Origin: an uncultured Flavobacteriaceae bacterium
GTDB taxonomy: Bacteria > Bacteroidota > Bacteroidia > Flavobacteriales > Flavobacteriaceae
Assembly: GCA_905479835.1 (NCBI GenBank)
Contig: CAJQNZ010000027.1
Coordinates: 1 to 43,206, forward strand
DNA: 43,206 nt
Direction of reading: 5' to 3'
Part shown: piece after piece, positions 28,534-37,207 of the stretch
How the letters are laid out: every line of letters begins with the position of its first letter
How positions within the stretch are numbered: position 1 is the stretch's first letter
Notes under the pieces: model-generated
The model's database searches: none
What the model was told of the DNA's origin: nothing
The model's input: the letters and a program-made list of their open reading frames with translations, nothing else
Position numbers and translations under genes: made by a program

Positions 28534-30165
28534 TTACGCCACTACAGCTAATGTATTTTCAGTATCTGAGGCGTCTGAATTATCTCTAAACTGATTAGAA
28601 GTATTGTTTTCACCCCCTGCTTTCAAGGCTTTATCTCCTGCAAAGAAAGTTTTATGATCATCTCCTAGATCAGAGCCAGCCATTCGTTGATGCTTCACAC
28701 ATGAAACACCTTTTCTTATTTCTTGTCTTTGTACCCCTTTAACATAAGCCAACATACCTTCATTTCCAAAATATCCTTCCGTAAGATCATTCATATGCAA
28801 TGCTGTTGTATGATATGTAGGAAGTGTAATTAAATGATGGAAAATACCTGCTTCTCTTGCTCCGTCTCTTTGAAAAGTTTTAATTTTTTCATCAGCACGG
28901 TGACATAATTCAGAACCGTCATATTGAGCATCCATTAAATTATTTCTATCATAAGCAGTCATATTCTCTCCTTCTTTTTGCATTTCTTCAAATACTTGAT
29001 TTCTGAAATTCAATGTCCAGTTAAAAGATGGAGAATTATTATACACCAACTTCGCATTCGGTATAACTTCTCTCACTCTATTTACCATATTGGCAATTTG
29101 AGCAACATTAGGAGTTGGAGTTTCTATCCATAATAAATCAGCTCCATTCTGAAGACTTGTGATACAATCCAATACAACTCGATCAATATTAGAACCTTCT
29201 TTAAACTTATACAATCCATTTGCTAGTCTAACTGGTCGAACCAATCTACCTTCTCTTTTCAATAAAACATCATCCTCTTTAGCATCATGTATATCAATTT
29301 CTTCTGCTTCTACAAATGATAAATACTGTGATGCTAAATCTCCTGTTTCTTGACTTACTGGTAATTTCTGCGTAAGTCCAGCACCTTCAGAATCAGTTCT
29401 AGCAACAATAATTCCTTCTTCTACACCCAATTCCAAAAATGCATATCTAATCGCATTCAATTTTGCTATAAAATCCTCATGCGGTACAGTTACTTTACCA
29501 TCTTGATGACCACATTGCTTCGCATCAGAAACTTGGTTCTCAATCTGAATCGCACATGCTCCTGCTTCAATCATTTTTTTAGTCAATAAATAAGTTGCTT
29601 CTTCATTCCCAAAACCTGCATCAATATCTGCAATAATAGGAACTATATGTGTTTCAAAATTGTCTATTAAATCTTGTACATCCTCTCCATTTTCCTTTCT
29701 TTTGAATAAATCATTTAATTCGATAGCATCTGCTTGACGAAGAAAATCATAAATTTCATTTATTAATGAAGGAACCGCTGTTTTTTCATGCATCGATTGA
29801 TCTGGTAAAGGTCCAAATTCTGAACGCAATGCTGCTACCATCCAACCTGAAAGATATAAATATCTTTTACTCGTTGTCTTATGATGCTTTTTTACAGCTA
29901 TCATTTTTTGCTGCGCAACAAAACCATGCCAGCAACCAAGAGATTGTGTATAATTAGAAGAATCAGCATCGTATGCCGCCATATCTTCTCTCATTATTGA
30001 CGCAGTATATTTTGCAATGTCCAACCCTGTTTTAAAACGATTCTGAGTTGCCATCCTTGCAGCACTTTCTGAATTTATGGCATCCCAAGAATTGCCATAT
30101 TTTGCTTTTAAACTTCTTACAGTTTCTAATGCTGAACTATAATTACTTTGTGCTAAATTTTTCAT
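28534..30165 (-). CDS. aceA: Isocitrate lyase (long, 530-residue-class form)
   Basis: Isocitrate lyase splits isocitrate into succinate and glyoxylate, the first step of the glyoxylate shunt. The 543-residue protein belongs to the long bacterial class: the catalytic-loop motif is KQCGHQDGKVTVP (about 212-224), where short enzymes have KKCGH, and IIADIDAGFGNEEATYLL (about 178-195) with VARTDSEGAG (about 251-260) carry the metal and substrate contacts. The start at MKNLAQSNYSSALE fits. It follows malate synthase after 82 bp that hold a hairpin, and ends at a strong terminator. It competes with the monomeric Icd at 4351. Confidence 0.95.
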   Translation of the reverse strand: MKNLAQSNYSSALETVRSLKAKYGNSWDAINSESAARMATQNRFKTGLDIAKYTASIMREDMAAYDADSSNYTQSLGCWHGFVAQQKMIAVKKHHKTTSKRYLYLSGWMVAALRSEFGPLPDQSMHEKTAVPSLINEIYDFLRQADAIELNDLFKRKENGEDVQDLIDNFETHIVPIIADIDAGFGNEEATYLLTKKMIEAGACAIQIENQVSDAKQCGHQDGKVTVPHEDFIAKLNAIRYAFLELGVEEGIIVARTDSEGAGLTQKLPVSQETGDLASQYLSFVEAEEIDIHDAKEDDVLLKREGRLVRPVRLANGLYKFKEGSNIDRVVLDCITSLQNGADLLWIETPTPNVAQIANMVNRVREVIPNAKLVYNNSPSFNWTLNFRNQVFEEMQKEGENMTAYDRNNLMDAQYDGSELCHRADEKIKTFQRDGAREAGIFHHLITLPTYHTTALHMNDLTEGYFGNEGMLAYVKGVQRQEIRKGVSCVKHQRMAGSDLGDDHKTFFAGDKALKAGGENNTSNQFRDNSDASDTENTLAVVA

Positions 30166-30210
30166 AATTTTGTTTTGATTATTAAGGTTATTCTAGATTT
30201 TGATAATTAC

Positions 30211-30241
30211 GTCTCGTTAACTATTCCAGTAGTTGCGAGAC
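30211..30241 (-). repeat. Hairpin in the aceB-aceA spacer
   Basis: GTCTCG (30211-30216) pairs with CGAGAC (30236-30241), and inside it AACTA with TAGTT around TTCCAG. On the minus strand no T-run follows it, so readthrough into aceA is likely; it may set relative mRNA levels of aceB and aceA. Confidence 0.5.
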
Positions 30242-30247
30242 ATTTTT

Positions 30248-31843
30248 TTATATATGATTGTATGCTGATAATGTTAAAAACTCTTTGTATTCTTTTGATA
30301 AAACTAATTCATCAAATAATTTAATTGCCAAACTAAATTTTCCTTTTTCATAACTATTTTTCCCAACTAAATTTTTGATTTTTTCCAATTCTTCTTTTTT
30401 CAATTGCTGATACATTTCTTGATTGAAAATTCTTTTATCTTCCAATTGAATATTTTTGCGCAACCAATACCAGACCTGAGTTCTAGAGATTTCTGCAGTT
30501 GCAGCGTCCTCCATTAAATTATAAATTGCAGCTGCGCCATTTCCTCGTAACCAACTTTCTATATATAAAATTCCTACGTTGATATTCTTTCTGATTCCTG
30601 CCTCTGTTATTGTCCCTTTTGGCATTTCTATTAAATCCAGTTCTGTTACTTTTACATCTTCTCGACCGATATGAATTTGATTTTTAGTCTTCATATTTTC
30701 ATTGAAAACATTCATCGCAACTGAAACTAAACCTGGATGAGCAACCCAAGTTCCATCATGTCCATTTTTCACCTCTTGCTCCTTGTCCGCCTGTACTTTA
30801 GCAAAAGCTAAATCATTTGCAATTGGATCATTCTTAATAGGGATTTGAGCCGCCATACCTCCCATTGCATGAACATTTCTTTTATGACAACGCTGAATAA
30901 CTTTCAAGGAATAAGTTCTCATAAAAGGCGTCTTCATAGTAACTTGATCTCTATTGGGTACCATAAAATCTGCATGATTTCTAAACTTCTTTATATATGA
31001 AAATATATAATCCCATCGCCCACAATTTAAACCAGCCATATGATCTTTCAATTCAAATATGATTTCGTCCAACTGAAAACTAGCCGTAATTGTTTCTATT
31101 AAAACGGTAGCTTTAATCGATTTTTGTGGGATGCTTAAATAATCTTGTGCAAAAACAAAAATGTCATTCCAAAGTCGTGCTTCTAAATAATGTTCCAGTT
31201 TTGGCAAATAAAAATAAGTTGCTGAACCTTGATCTTGCAGAGCTTTTATATTATGAAAAAAGAACAATCCAAAATCGACTAACGAGCCCGACATTTCCTC
31301 ACCCTCAACTATAAAATGCTTCTCATTTAAATGCAATCCTCTGGGTCGTACCAATAAAGTTGCCGTTTCAGTATTCAATTGATAAGTTGTATCTTTTTTC
31401 TCATTGTAATACGATATTGATTTATTGATAGCATCTCTTAGATTTATCTGTCCGTCAAGATTATTAGTAATAATAGGTGAATTGCTATCTTCAAAATCTG
31501 CCATAAAAGTTTTTGCTCCAGAGTTTAAAGCATTAATCACCATTTTTCTATCTACAGGACCAGTAATTTCAACTCTTCTATCCAATAAATCTTCAGGTAA
31601 TGGAGCACAGACCCAATCAGATTCTCTAATATGTTTAGTTTCTTCCGGAAAAGAAGGATAATTTCCAGCATCAAAATATGCCTGTTCTATTTCCCTTTCT
31701 CCAAGTAATTTTAATCTTCTTTGATTAAAACGATCATGCAATTCCAATAAAAATATTTTTGCTTTATCGGTTAAAACCTCTTGATACTCTTCAACTTTAA
31801 ATCCTTTAAAACTGATTTCTTTTACGATACTATTTTGCTCCAT
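30248..31843 (-). CDS. aceB: Malate synthase A
   Basis: Malate synthase condenses glyoxylate and acetyl-CoA to malate, completing the glyoxylate shunt. The 531-residue length and the signature KDHMAGLNCGRWDYIFSYIK (about 268-287) identify the A isoform. Other landmarks are FMADFEDSNSP (Mg-binding region), LLVRPRGLHLNEKH and the C-terminal NLMEDAATAEISRTQVWYWL with the catalytic Asp. It is the first gene of aceB-aceA, transcribed away from the RamB/ScfR-type regulator at 31972, with 128 bp between them that hold palindromic sites. Confidence 0.96.
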   Translation of the reverse strand: MEQNSIVKEISFKGFKVEEYQEVLTDKAKIFLLELHDRFNQRRLKLLGEREIEQAYFDAGNYPSFPEETKHIRESDWVCAPLPEDLLDRRVEITGPVDRKMVINALNSGAKTFMADFEDSNSPIITNNLDGQINLRDAINKSISYYNEKKDTTYQLNTETATLLVRPRGLHLNEKHFIVEGEEMSGSLVDFGLFFFHNIKALQDQGSATYFYLPKLEHYLEARLWNDIFVFAQDYLSIPQKSIKATVLIETITASFQLDEIIFELKDHMAGLNCGRWDYIFSYIKKFRNHADFMVPNRDQVTMKTPFMRTYSLKVIQRCHKRNVHAMGGMAAQIPIKNDPIANDLAFAKVQADKEQEVKNGHDGTWVAHPGLVSVAMNVFNENMKTKNQIHIGREDVKVTELDLIEMPKGTITEAGIRKNINVGILYIESWLRGNGAAAIYNLMEDAATAEISRTQVWYWLRKNIQLEDKRIFNQEMYQQLKKEELEKIKNLVGKNSYEKGKFSLAIKLFDELVLSKEYKEFLTLSAYNHI

Positions 31844-31870
31844 AATTAGAATAATTTAATTTCTACTCTG

Positions 31871-31953
31871 CAATACTATGAATTAATATTGAACTCCACA
31901 AGCGAACGTTCGCTAAATTTATAAAAAACTTTATTTGTCATAATTCGCTAAAT
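31871..31953 (-). promoter_or_regulatory. aceB promoter and operator repeats shared with the divergent regulator
   Basis: On the minus strand TTG (31901-31899), 20 nt, then TAGTATTG (31878-31871), one mismatch from consensus. Directly upstream of the -33 box is the perfect palindrome GCGAACGTTCGC (31902-31913). Its right arm continues as TTCGCTAAAT (31909-31918), and the same 10-mer recurs at 31944-31953 inside the regulator promoter. Spacing between copies is 35 bp. The likely ligand is the protein encoded at 31972. Confidence 0.65.
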
Positions 31954-31966
31954 AGTTATATCTTTG
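31935..31966 (+). promoter_or_regulatory. Promoter of the RamB/ScfR-type regulator
   Basis: TTG (31935-31937, in TTTG), 21 nt, then TATCTTTG (31959-31966), a perfect -7 box, 5 bases before the ATG at 31972. The 10-mer TTCGCTAAAT (31944-31953) lies in the spacer, so the regulator may repress itself. The transcript would be leaderless or nearly so. Confidence 0.7.
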
Positions 31967-31971
31967 TTATT

Positions 31972-33456
31972 ATGAATATAGAAGATGAATACATTCGATT
32001 GATATTTGGATTGAAACTAAAGCAAATCCGAACAGATAAAAAACTGTCTTTGTTTGGATTAGCAAAATTAACAGGACTTTCAAAATCATATTTAAACGAA
32101 ATTGAAAAAGGAAAGAAATATCCAAAAACTGATAAAATATTACTCTTATCAGAAAGTCTTAAGGTACCTTATGATCATTTGGTTTCTTTAAAACTAGACA
32201 AGAATCTTGCTCCAATAGGTGAAATCTTACAGTCAAAAATCTTAAAAGAGATTCCTCTAGAACTTTTTGGTATTAAAGAAAACAACTTAATAGATATTGT
32301 TGCGAATGCTCCTGCAAAAGTGAATGCTTTTATAAGTACCATTATAAAAATTTCACTGAATTACAACTTGACACGGGAAAGTTTTTTCCTTGCTTCTCTT
32401 CGCTCCTATCAAGAGGCTCACAACAATTATTTTGATGATATTGAAAATGATGTTGAGAAATTTGCAAATTCATATCATATCAATTTATCAAAAGAAATTT
32501 CATCATGCGACTTGGAAGAAATCTTAATTGAAGAATTTGGATATACAATAAATGATAATGAGCTTTCAAAACATGAAAATTTAAAAGAAATAAGAAATAT
32601 TTTTATTCAAAAAAAGAACATCTTGTTAATTGACAGAGATGTTACTGAAGCTCAGAAAACATTTATTTATGCGAAAGAAATCGCCTATAATTATTTAAAA
32701 ATCGAAAATAGACTGTATACTTTCCCTTGGATAAAATTTGAAAGTTTCGATCAAGTCTTACATAATTTTATTGCCTCCTATTTTGCAGGAGCGCTTATCA
32801 TTCCGAAGAAAAATCTAGAAGATAAATTAACAACTTTTTTTGAATCAGAAGAATGGAAACCAGCAAAATTGCATAGAATTATCAATAGTTATAATTGCTC
32901 AGAAGAAACGTTTTATCAACGCTTAACAAATATTTTACCTAAGTATTTTAATATTAAAAACTTATTCTTTCTGCGTTTTACTAAAAAAGTAGACTCGCCT
33001 AACTATAGGTTAAGCAAGGAATTGCATATAACACAACAACAAGAGCCTCATGCCAATCGCAAAAATGAACATTATTGTCGTAGATGGATATCTATTAAAA
33101 CAATCAAAGATTTAGAAGAATCTCAAAAAAATAAAAAAACATTTGGAATTCAGATTTCATCTTATGAAAATTCAAAAAGTGAATACCTTGTTCTTTCCTC
33201 TGCTGTTTCTGACCCTTTCAAGAAAAATATCAATAGAAGTGTGAGTATCGGTATGCTACTTTCTCCTCATTTAAAAAATAAATTAAAGTTTTTAAAAGAA
33301 GATACTTTTGGAAAAAGAATAGTTGGAGTCACTTGTGAAACCTGTTCAGTAATGAATTGTGAAGAGCGAGCTGCTGAATCATGGCAATTGGAAAAAGAAC
33401 ATAAACACACTGAAATTGCTGAAACTGTTCAGAAAATTATCAATTCTTACGATTAA
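31972..33456 (+). CDS. RamB/ScfR-type (short-chain fatty acyl) transcriptional regulator
   Basis: The 494-residue protein has an XRE helix-turn-helix at its N-terminus (KLSLFGLAKLTGLSKSYLNE, about 24-43, followed by IEKGKKYP), a middle region related to the M78/IrrE domain but without an HExxH zinc motif, and a C-terminal DUF2083-like segment with the cysteine pattern CETCSVMNCEERAAESW (about 455-471). This is the layout of the ScfR family, which includes RamB of Corynebacterium, a regulator of acetate and glyoxylate-shunt genes, and PrpC/PrpD-linked regulators. It is divergent from aceBA and followed after 38 bp by an acyl-CoA carboxylase subunit. It probably senses an acyl-CoA and controls aceBA; the direction of control is not known. 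Confidence 0.88.
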   Translation: MNIEDEYIRLIFGLKLKQIRTDKKLSLFGLAKLTGLSKSYLNEIEKGKKYPKTDKILLLSESLKVPYDHLVSLKLDKNLAPIGEILQSKILKEIPLELFGIKENNLIDIVANAPAKVNAFISTIIKISLNYNLTRESFFLASLRSYQEAHNNYFDDIENDVEKFANSYHINLSKEISSCDLEEILIEEFGYTINDNELSKHENLKEIRNIFIQKKNILLIDRDVTEAQKTFIYAKEIAYNYLKIENRLYTFPWIKFESFDQVLHNFIASYFAGALIIPKKNLEDKLTTFFESEEWKPAKLHRIINSYNCSEETFYQRLTNILPKYFNIKNLFFLRFTKKVDSPNYRLSKELHITQQQEPHANRKNEHYCRRWISIKTIKDLEESQKNKKTFGIQISSYENSKSEYLVLSSAVSDPFKKNINRSVSIGMLLSPHLKNKLKFLKEDTFGKRIVGVTCETCSVMNCEERAAESWQLEKEHKHTEIAETVQKIINSYD

Positions 33457-33494
33457 ATTTTAGTACTTTAGCAATATAAATTAAGACGTATAAA

Positions 33495-35123
33495 ATGGAT
33501 ATAAACTTCAACAAAAACGAAGATTATAATAAAATGCAAGTTTCTGATTTAAAAAGGAAATTGCTAAAAATTTATAAAGGTGGAGGAGAAAAAAGAATTG
33601 AGAAACACCATGCAAAAGGAAAATTAACTGCGCGAGAACGAATTGATTATTTACTTGATAAAAAATCAGAATGTATTGAAATTGGAGCATTTGCAGGAGA
33701 TGAAATGTATGTAGAGCATGGAGGCTGCCCATCTGCTGGAGTAATTGTAAAAATCGGATATATTTCTGGTAAGCAATGTATTGTTGTTGCCAATGATGCA
33801 ACTGTAAAAGCTGGTGCTTGGTTTCCAATTACTGGAAAAAAGAATTTACGAGCACAAGAAATATCAATAGAAAACAAACTTCCAATTATCTATTTAGTGG
33901 ATTCTGCAGGTGTTTATTTACCAATGCAAGATGAAATATTTCCTGACAAAGAACACTTTGGAAGAATTTTCAGGAATAATGCAGTCATGAGTAGCATGGG
34001 AATTACACAAATTTCTGCGATTATGGGATCTTGTGTTGCTGGAGGTGCTTATCTTCCTATTATGAGTGATGAAGCAATTATTGTTGACAAAACAGCAAGT
34101 ATTTTCTTGGCTGGAAGTTATTTGGTAAAAGCAGCCATTGGAGAAAGTATTGATAACGAAACATTGGGCGGTGCTACAACACATTGTGAAATAAGTGGCG
34201 TTACGGATTATAAAGCGAGTGATGATAAAGATGCATTAGACAAAATTAAAAATATTTTTAGCAAGATTGGGGACAATCAAAAAGCAGGTTATAATCGTAT
34301 TTCTTCTTCTAATCCTTCGGATGATCCAAAAGAAATTTATGGGATTCTGCCTAAATTACGCACAGATCAGTATGATATGAAAGAGATCATCAAGCGATTG
34401 GTCGATAGTTCTGAAATGGAAGAGTATAAGGCAGAGTATGGTAAAACAATTATTTGTGCCTATGCCAGAATTGATGGTTGGGCTGTTGGTATTGTTGCCA
34501 ACCAGAGAAAAGTGGTTAAAAATGCTAAAAAAGAAATGCAATTTGGAGGTGTTATCTATTCTGATAGTGCAGATAAAGCAACTCGTTTTATTGCAAATTG
34601 TAATCAGAAAAAAATACCATTGGTTTTCTTACAAGATGTTACTGGATTTATGGTTGGATCTAAATCTGAACATGGTGGAATCATAAAAGATGGAGCGAAA
34701 ATGGTAAATGCCGTGAGCAATTCTGTCGTGCCGAAATTTACGATTGTGATTGGAAATTCTTATGGAGCAGGAAACTACGCAATGTGTGGAAAAGCCTATG
34801 ATCCAAGATTAATAATTGCTTGGCCTAGCGCAAGACTCGCTGTTATGGGAGGCTCACAAGCTGCAAAAGTATTGTTGCAAATAGAAACTGCTTCATTAAA
34901 AAAACAAGGTGAAACTATTACACCAGAAAAAGAACAAGAAATTTTAAAAACTATTGAAGAACGTTATGATAAGCAAACCTCACCTTATTATGCCGCTTCT
35001 CGTATATGGACTGATGCTATTATTGATCCATTAAAAACGAGAACATGGATAAGTATGGGAATTGAAGCTTCCGATAATGCACCAATCGAAAAGCAATTCA
35101 ATATGGGAGTTATTCAGGTATAA
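33495..35123 (+). CDS. Acyl-CoA carboxylase, carboxyltransferase (beta) subunit, MCC-like
   Basis: This subunit moves a carboxyl group from biotin to an acyl-CoA. The 542-residue protein holds two crotonase-like carboxyltransferase domains. KLTARERIDYLLD (about 43-55) opens the first; SMGITQISAIMGSCVAGGAY (about 171-190) and QDVTGFMVGSKSEHGGIIKD form the oxyanion-hole regions, and IGNSYGAGNYAMCGKAYDPR the second-domain signature. DEIFPDKEHFGRIF and GSCVAGGAYLPIMSDE are closer to methylcrotonyl-CoA carboxylase than to propionyl-CoA carboxylase, so leucine breakdown is a candidate role. No biotin carboxylase/BCCP partner is in the window. It lies 38 bp after the ScfR-type regulator and may share its transcript. 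Confidence 0.87.
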   Translation: MDINFNKNEDYNKMQVSDLKRKLLKIYKGGGEKRIEKHHAKGKLTARERIDYLLDKKSECIEIGAFAGDEMYVEHGGCPSAGVIVKIGYISGKQCIVVANDATVKAGAWFPITGKKNLRAQEISIENKLPIIYLVDSAGVYLPMQDEIFPDKEHFGRIFRNNAVMSSMGITQISAIMGSCVAGGAYLPIMSDEAIIVDKTASIFLAGSYLVKAAIGESIDNETLGGATTHCEISGVTDYKASDDKDALDKIKNIFSKIGDNQKAGYNRISSSNPSDDPKEIYGILPKLRTDQYDMKEIIKRLVDSSEMEEYKAEYGKTIICAYARIDGWAVGIVANQRKVVKNAKKEMQFGGVIYSDSADKATRFIANCNQKKIPLVFLQDVTGFMVGSKSEHGGIIKDGAKMVNAVSNSVVPKFTIVIGNSYGAGNYAMCGKAYDPRLIIAWPSARLAVMGGSQAAKVLLQIETASLKKQGETITPEKEQEILKTIEERYDKQTSPYYAASRIWTDAIIDPLKTRTWISMGIEASDNAPIEKQFNMGVIQV

Positions 35124-35163
35124 ATGATAGTGAAAATTTAAATAAATATATTAAAGTTAAGAA

Positions 35164-35880
35164 ATGGGAAGAGCATTTGAATTAAGAAAAGGACGTAAAA
35201 TGAAACGTTGGTCGGCAATGGCAAAAACGTTCACAAGAATAGGAAAAGACATTGTGATGGCAGTGAAAGAAGCAGGCCCAAATCCTGATGCCAATTCTCG
35301 ATTGAGAGCCGTTATCCAAAACGCTAAGGCAGCAAATATGCCTAAAGAAAATATAGAACGTGCAATTAAAAAGGCTTCCGATAAAGATACTGCGGATTAT
35401 AAAGAAGTTTTATTTGAAGGATATGCACCTCATGGAATTGCTATTGTAGTAGAAACTGCAACTGACAATAACAACAGAACTGTTGCCAATGTTCGCGCAG
35501 CTTTCAATAAATGTAATGGAAATTTTGGAACTTCAGGTTCAGTAATTTTCATGTTTGATCACACATGCACATTTACCCTAAAAAAAGAAGATATCACAAT
35601 CGACTTGGAAGAATTGGAATTGGAATTGATAGATTTTGATGTAGAAGAAGTTTTTGATGATGAAGAAGGAATTATTATCTATGCTCCATTTGAACAATTT
35701 GGCGCAATTCAATCCTTCTTCGAAGGAGAAAATGTAGAAATACTATCTTCAGGATTTGAGCGAATCCCAACAACTACAACCAAACTCAACGAAGAACAAC
35801 AAGCAGATGTTGAGAAATTATTAGAAAAACTAGAAGAAGATGATGATGTTCAGAATGTATATCATTCTATGGTGATGTAG
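35164..35880 (+). CDS. YebC/PmpR family regulatory protein
   Basis: The 238-residue protein is a full-length YebC-family member. It has the N-terminal basic domain (MGRAFELRKGRKMKRWSAMA, DPDANSRLRAVIQNAKAANM-like stretch at about 39-59), PKENIERAIKKAS, and GYAPHGIAIVVETATDNNNR (about 87-106), then the acidic C-terminal domain. YebC proteins were first named as transcription regulators; recent work on relatives points to help for ribosomes at difficult (proline-rich) sequences. Its stop is 36 bp from the convergent menE stop, and that gap is filled by a palindromic repeat. Confidence 0.92.
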   Translation: MGRAFELRKGRKMKRWSAMAKTFTRIGKDIVMAVKEAGPNPDANSRLRAVIQNAKAANMPKENIERAIKKASDKDTADYKEVLFEGYAPHGIAIVVETATDNNNRTVANVRAAFNKCNGNFGTSGSVIFMFDHTCTFTLKKEDITIDLEELELELIDFDVEEVFDDEEGIIIYAPFEQFGAIQSFFEGENVEILSSGFERIPTTTTKLNEEQQADVEKLLEKLEEDDDVQNVYHSMVM

Positions 35881-35922
35881 TTTCGGCAAAGCCTGTGCTG
35901 AGCGAAGTCGAAGTGCTCAACT
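35881..35922 (+). repeat. Dispersed palindromic repeat, copy A, between yebC and menE
   Basis: Contains the 13-base core GAGCGAAGTCGAA (35900-35912), also found at 36094 and 39149. It fills the gap between the convergent yebC and menE stops, and the menE stop codon (35917-35919 on the minus strand) lies at its edge. Confidence 0.75.
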
Positions 35923-37065
35923 ACCAAATAAATCAATCAAATCCAATGTTTTTTTACGTTGGATTTTTTTTGTATTTGTTTCAACAAACTTTTCTAAAAA
36001 GTAAATCTCTTTTGGGGTTTCGTATTTAGAAAGTGAATTCAATTTTGAAATACAATTTCTAATACCCTGAGACTTCTCGACAGAGTTTATCTTGAGCGAA
36101 GTCGAAAGGCTCGAAGAGACATTATACTCAACAACTAAAACCAATTTCTCTCCAAGAACTGAATCTTTAATCCCAGCAACAAAAAATCGTTCCGAAATAA
36201 TTTCTGCTAACTTCTCCTCTATTTGCTCAGGAATCAATTTAATCCCTCCTGAATTTATAATCGTATCATAACGTCCAAGCCAATGGAATTCAGTTTCTGA
36301 AATCAACTCAACCATATCATTGGTAACAATTCTAGTATTTGAAACTTTTGGAGCATCAATCACCAAACAATCTCTTTTATCTTTTGAAATTGAGATGTTA
36401 GGAAGCGTTTTATAAAGAGGTTGTTTCATCGTTACTTCTCGAATTGACGTGAGATCTCTATTGTCTTTCATCTTTAACCTTTTACCATTTAACCTTCTCA
36501 CGGCAATATGCGTGATCGTTTCTGTCATTCCATAAGTTGCATATACTTCTGTTTTAATTGACTGTAATTTTATTTCCAATTCTTTTGAGACTACTCCACC
36601 TCCAATAATTAGTTTTTTTATTTTATACAACTCATCAAGTGAATTATATACTTGTAGTGGAACCATTGCAGAGAAATCATAACTCTTCTCTATACTTTTT
36701 AAAGGAGTATGACTTGCTCCAACTATATCTAATTTCCAACCTAAAACCATTGCCCTTACAAGCATCATTTTTCCAGCAATAAATTCAGAATTCATACACA
36801 ACAATGCTGTAGTTTCTTCTTTTATATCAAAAAATTCTCCAGTAGCTCTTGCTGAATTAATCATATGTTCTTTTCGGATATCAATTTTTTTTGGAGTTCC
36901 TGTAGAGCCAGAAGTTTGAACCGAAATTGTGTCTGAATCTTTTAAAAAATCAGACAAAAAAGAAAACATAGGATTGGACACCGTTCTAGAAAATAAAAGC
37001 AATTCTCTTTTACTAGGAAAAGATGTACCATTTAGTTCAAACTCGCTATGGATATTAAAATGCAT
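35917..37065 (-). CDS. menE: o-Succinylbenzoate-CoA ligase MenE, with an in-frame repeat insertion
   Basis: MenE activates o-succinylbenzoate to its CoA ester in menaquinone synthesis. The 382-residue product shows the ANL-superfamily landmarks: TSGSTGTPKK (AMP loop, about 50-59), YGMTETIT (about 176-183), GRYDTIINSGGIKL (about 267-280) and, near the end, TNTKKIQRKKTL with the likely catalytic Lys. I start at 37065 (MHFNIHSEFEL); an ATG at 37119 adds 18 hydrophobic residues that look spurious. Residues about 314-333 (SSLSTSLKINSVEKSQG) are encoded by a palindromic repeat (36070-36120) that keeps the frame between two conserved blocks. It pairs functionally with menC at 42306. Confidence 0.88.
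   Translation of the reverse strand: MHFNIHSEFELNGTSFPSKRELLLFSRTVSNPMFSFLSDFLKDSDTISVQTSGSTGTPKKIDIRKEHMINSARATGEFFDIKEETTALLCMNSEFIAGKMMLVRAMVLGWKLDIVGASHTPLKSIEKSYDFSAMVPLQVYNSLDELYKIKKLIIGGGVVSKELEIKLQSIKTEVYATYGMTETITHIAVRRLNGKRLKMKDNRDLTSIREVTMKQPLYKTLPNISISKDKRDCLVIDAPKVSNTRIVTNDMVELISETEFHWLGRYDTIINSGGIKLIPEQIEEKLAEIISERFFVAGIKDSVLGEKLVLVVEYNVSSSLSTSLKINSVEKSQGIRNCISKLNSLSKYETPKEIYFLEKFVETNTKKIQRKKTLDLIDLFGS
36070..36120 (+). repeat. Dispersed palindromic repeat, copy B, inside menE
   Basis: Carries the core GAGCGAAGTCGAA (36094-36106) and an imperfect inverted repeat CTTCTCGAC (36073-36081) against GTCGAAAG (36101-36108). It lies wholly within the menE reading frame and is read as a linker of about 17 residues. 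Confidence 0.8.
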
Positions 37066-37158
37066 AGTACAAAGTAACAAAAATTGGCACAACAATTGCT
37101 TAATTAACAACAGAAACAAAGGTGATACTTAAAATTTTCTTAATTACATTAAGAACTA

Positions 37159-37189
37159 TTGGTTACCTATTGAAATAGCAATATATTTG
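37159..37189 (+). promoter_or_regulatory. Promoter of the DUF3857/transglutaminase gene
   Basis: TTG (37159-37161), 20 nt, then TATATTTG (37182-37189), a perfect -7 box. The TTG at 37187, a possible start codon by frame, is part of this -7 box, which supports the ATG at 37208 as the real start. Confidence 0.7.
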
Positions 37190-37207
37190 AAAAACAAATT
37201 GATTTTA

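Noticed and set aside
28534-30165. Gln in KQCGH of isocitrate lyase as a damaged active site
   Set aside because: The long 530-residue class of isocitrate lyases has this form (KQCGHQDGKVTVP), so it is not a defect.
33508-34184. Several minus-strand frames opposite the carboxylase gene
   Set aside because: Low-complexity Leu/Gln/His-rich translations typical of antisense reading of AT-rich genes.
37066-37119. Hydrophobic N-terminal extension of MenE
   Set aside because: MenE is cytosolic and homologues begin near the ATG at 37065.
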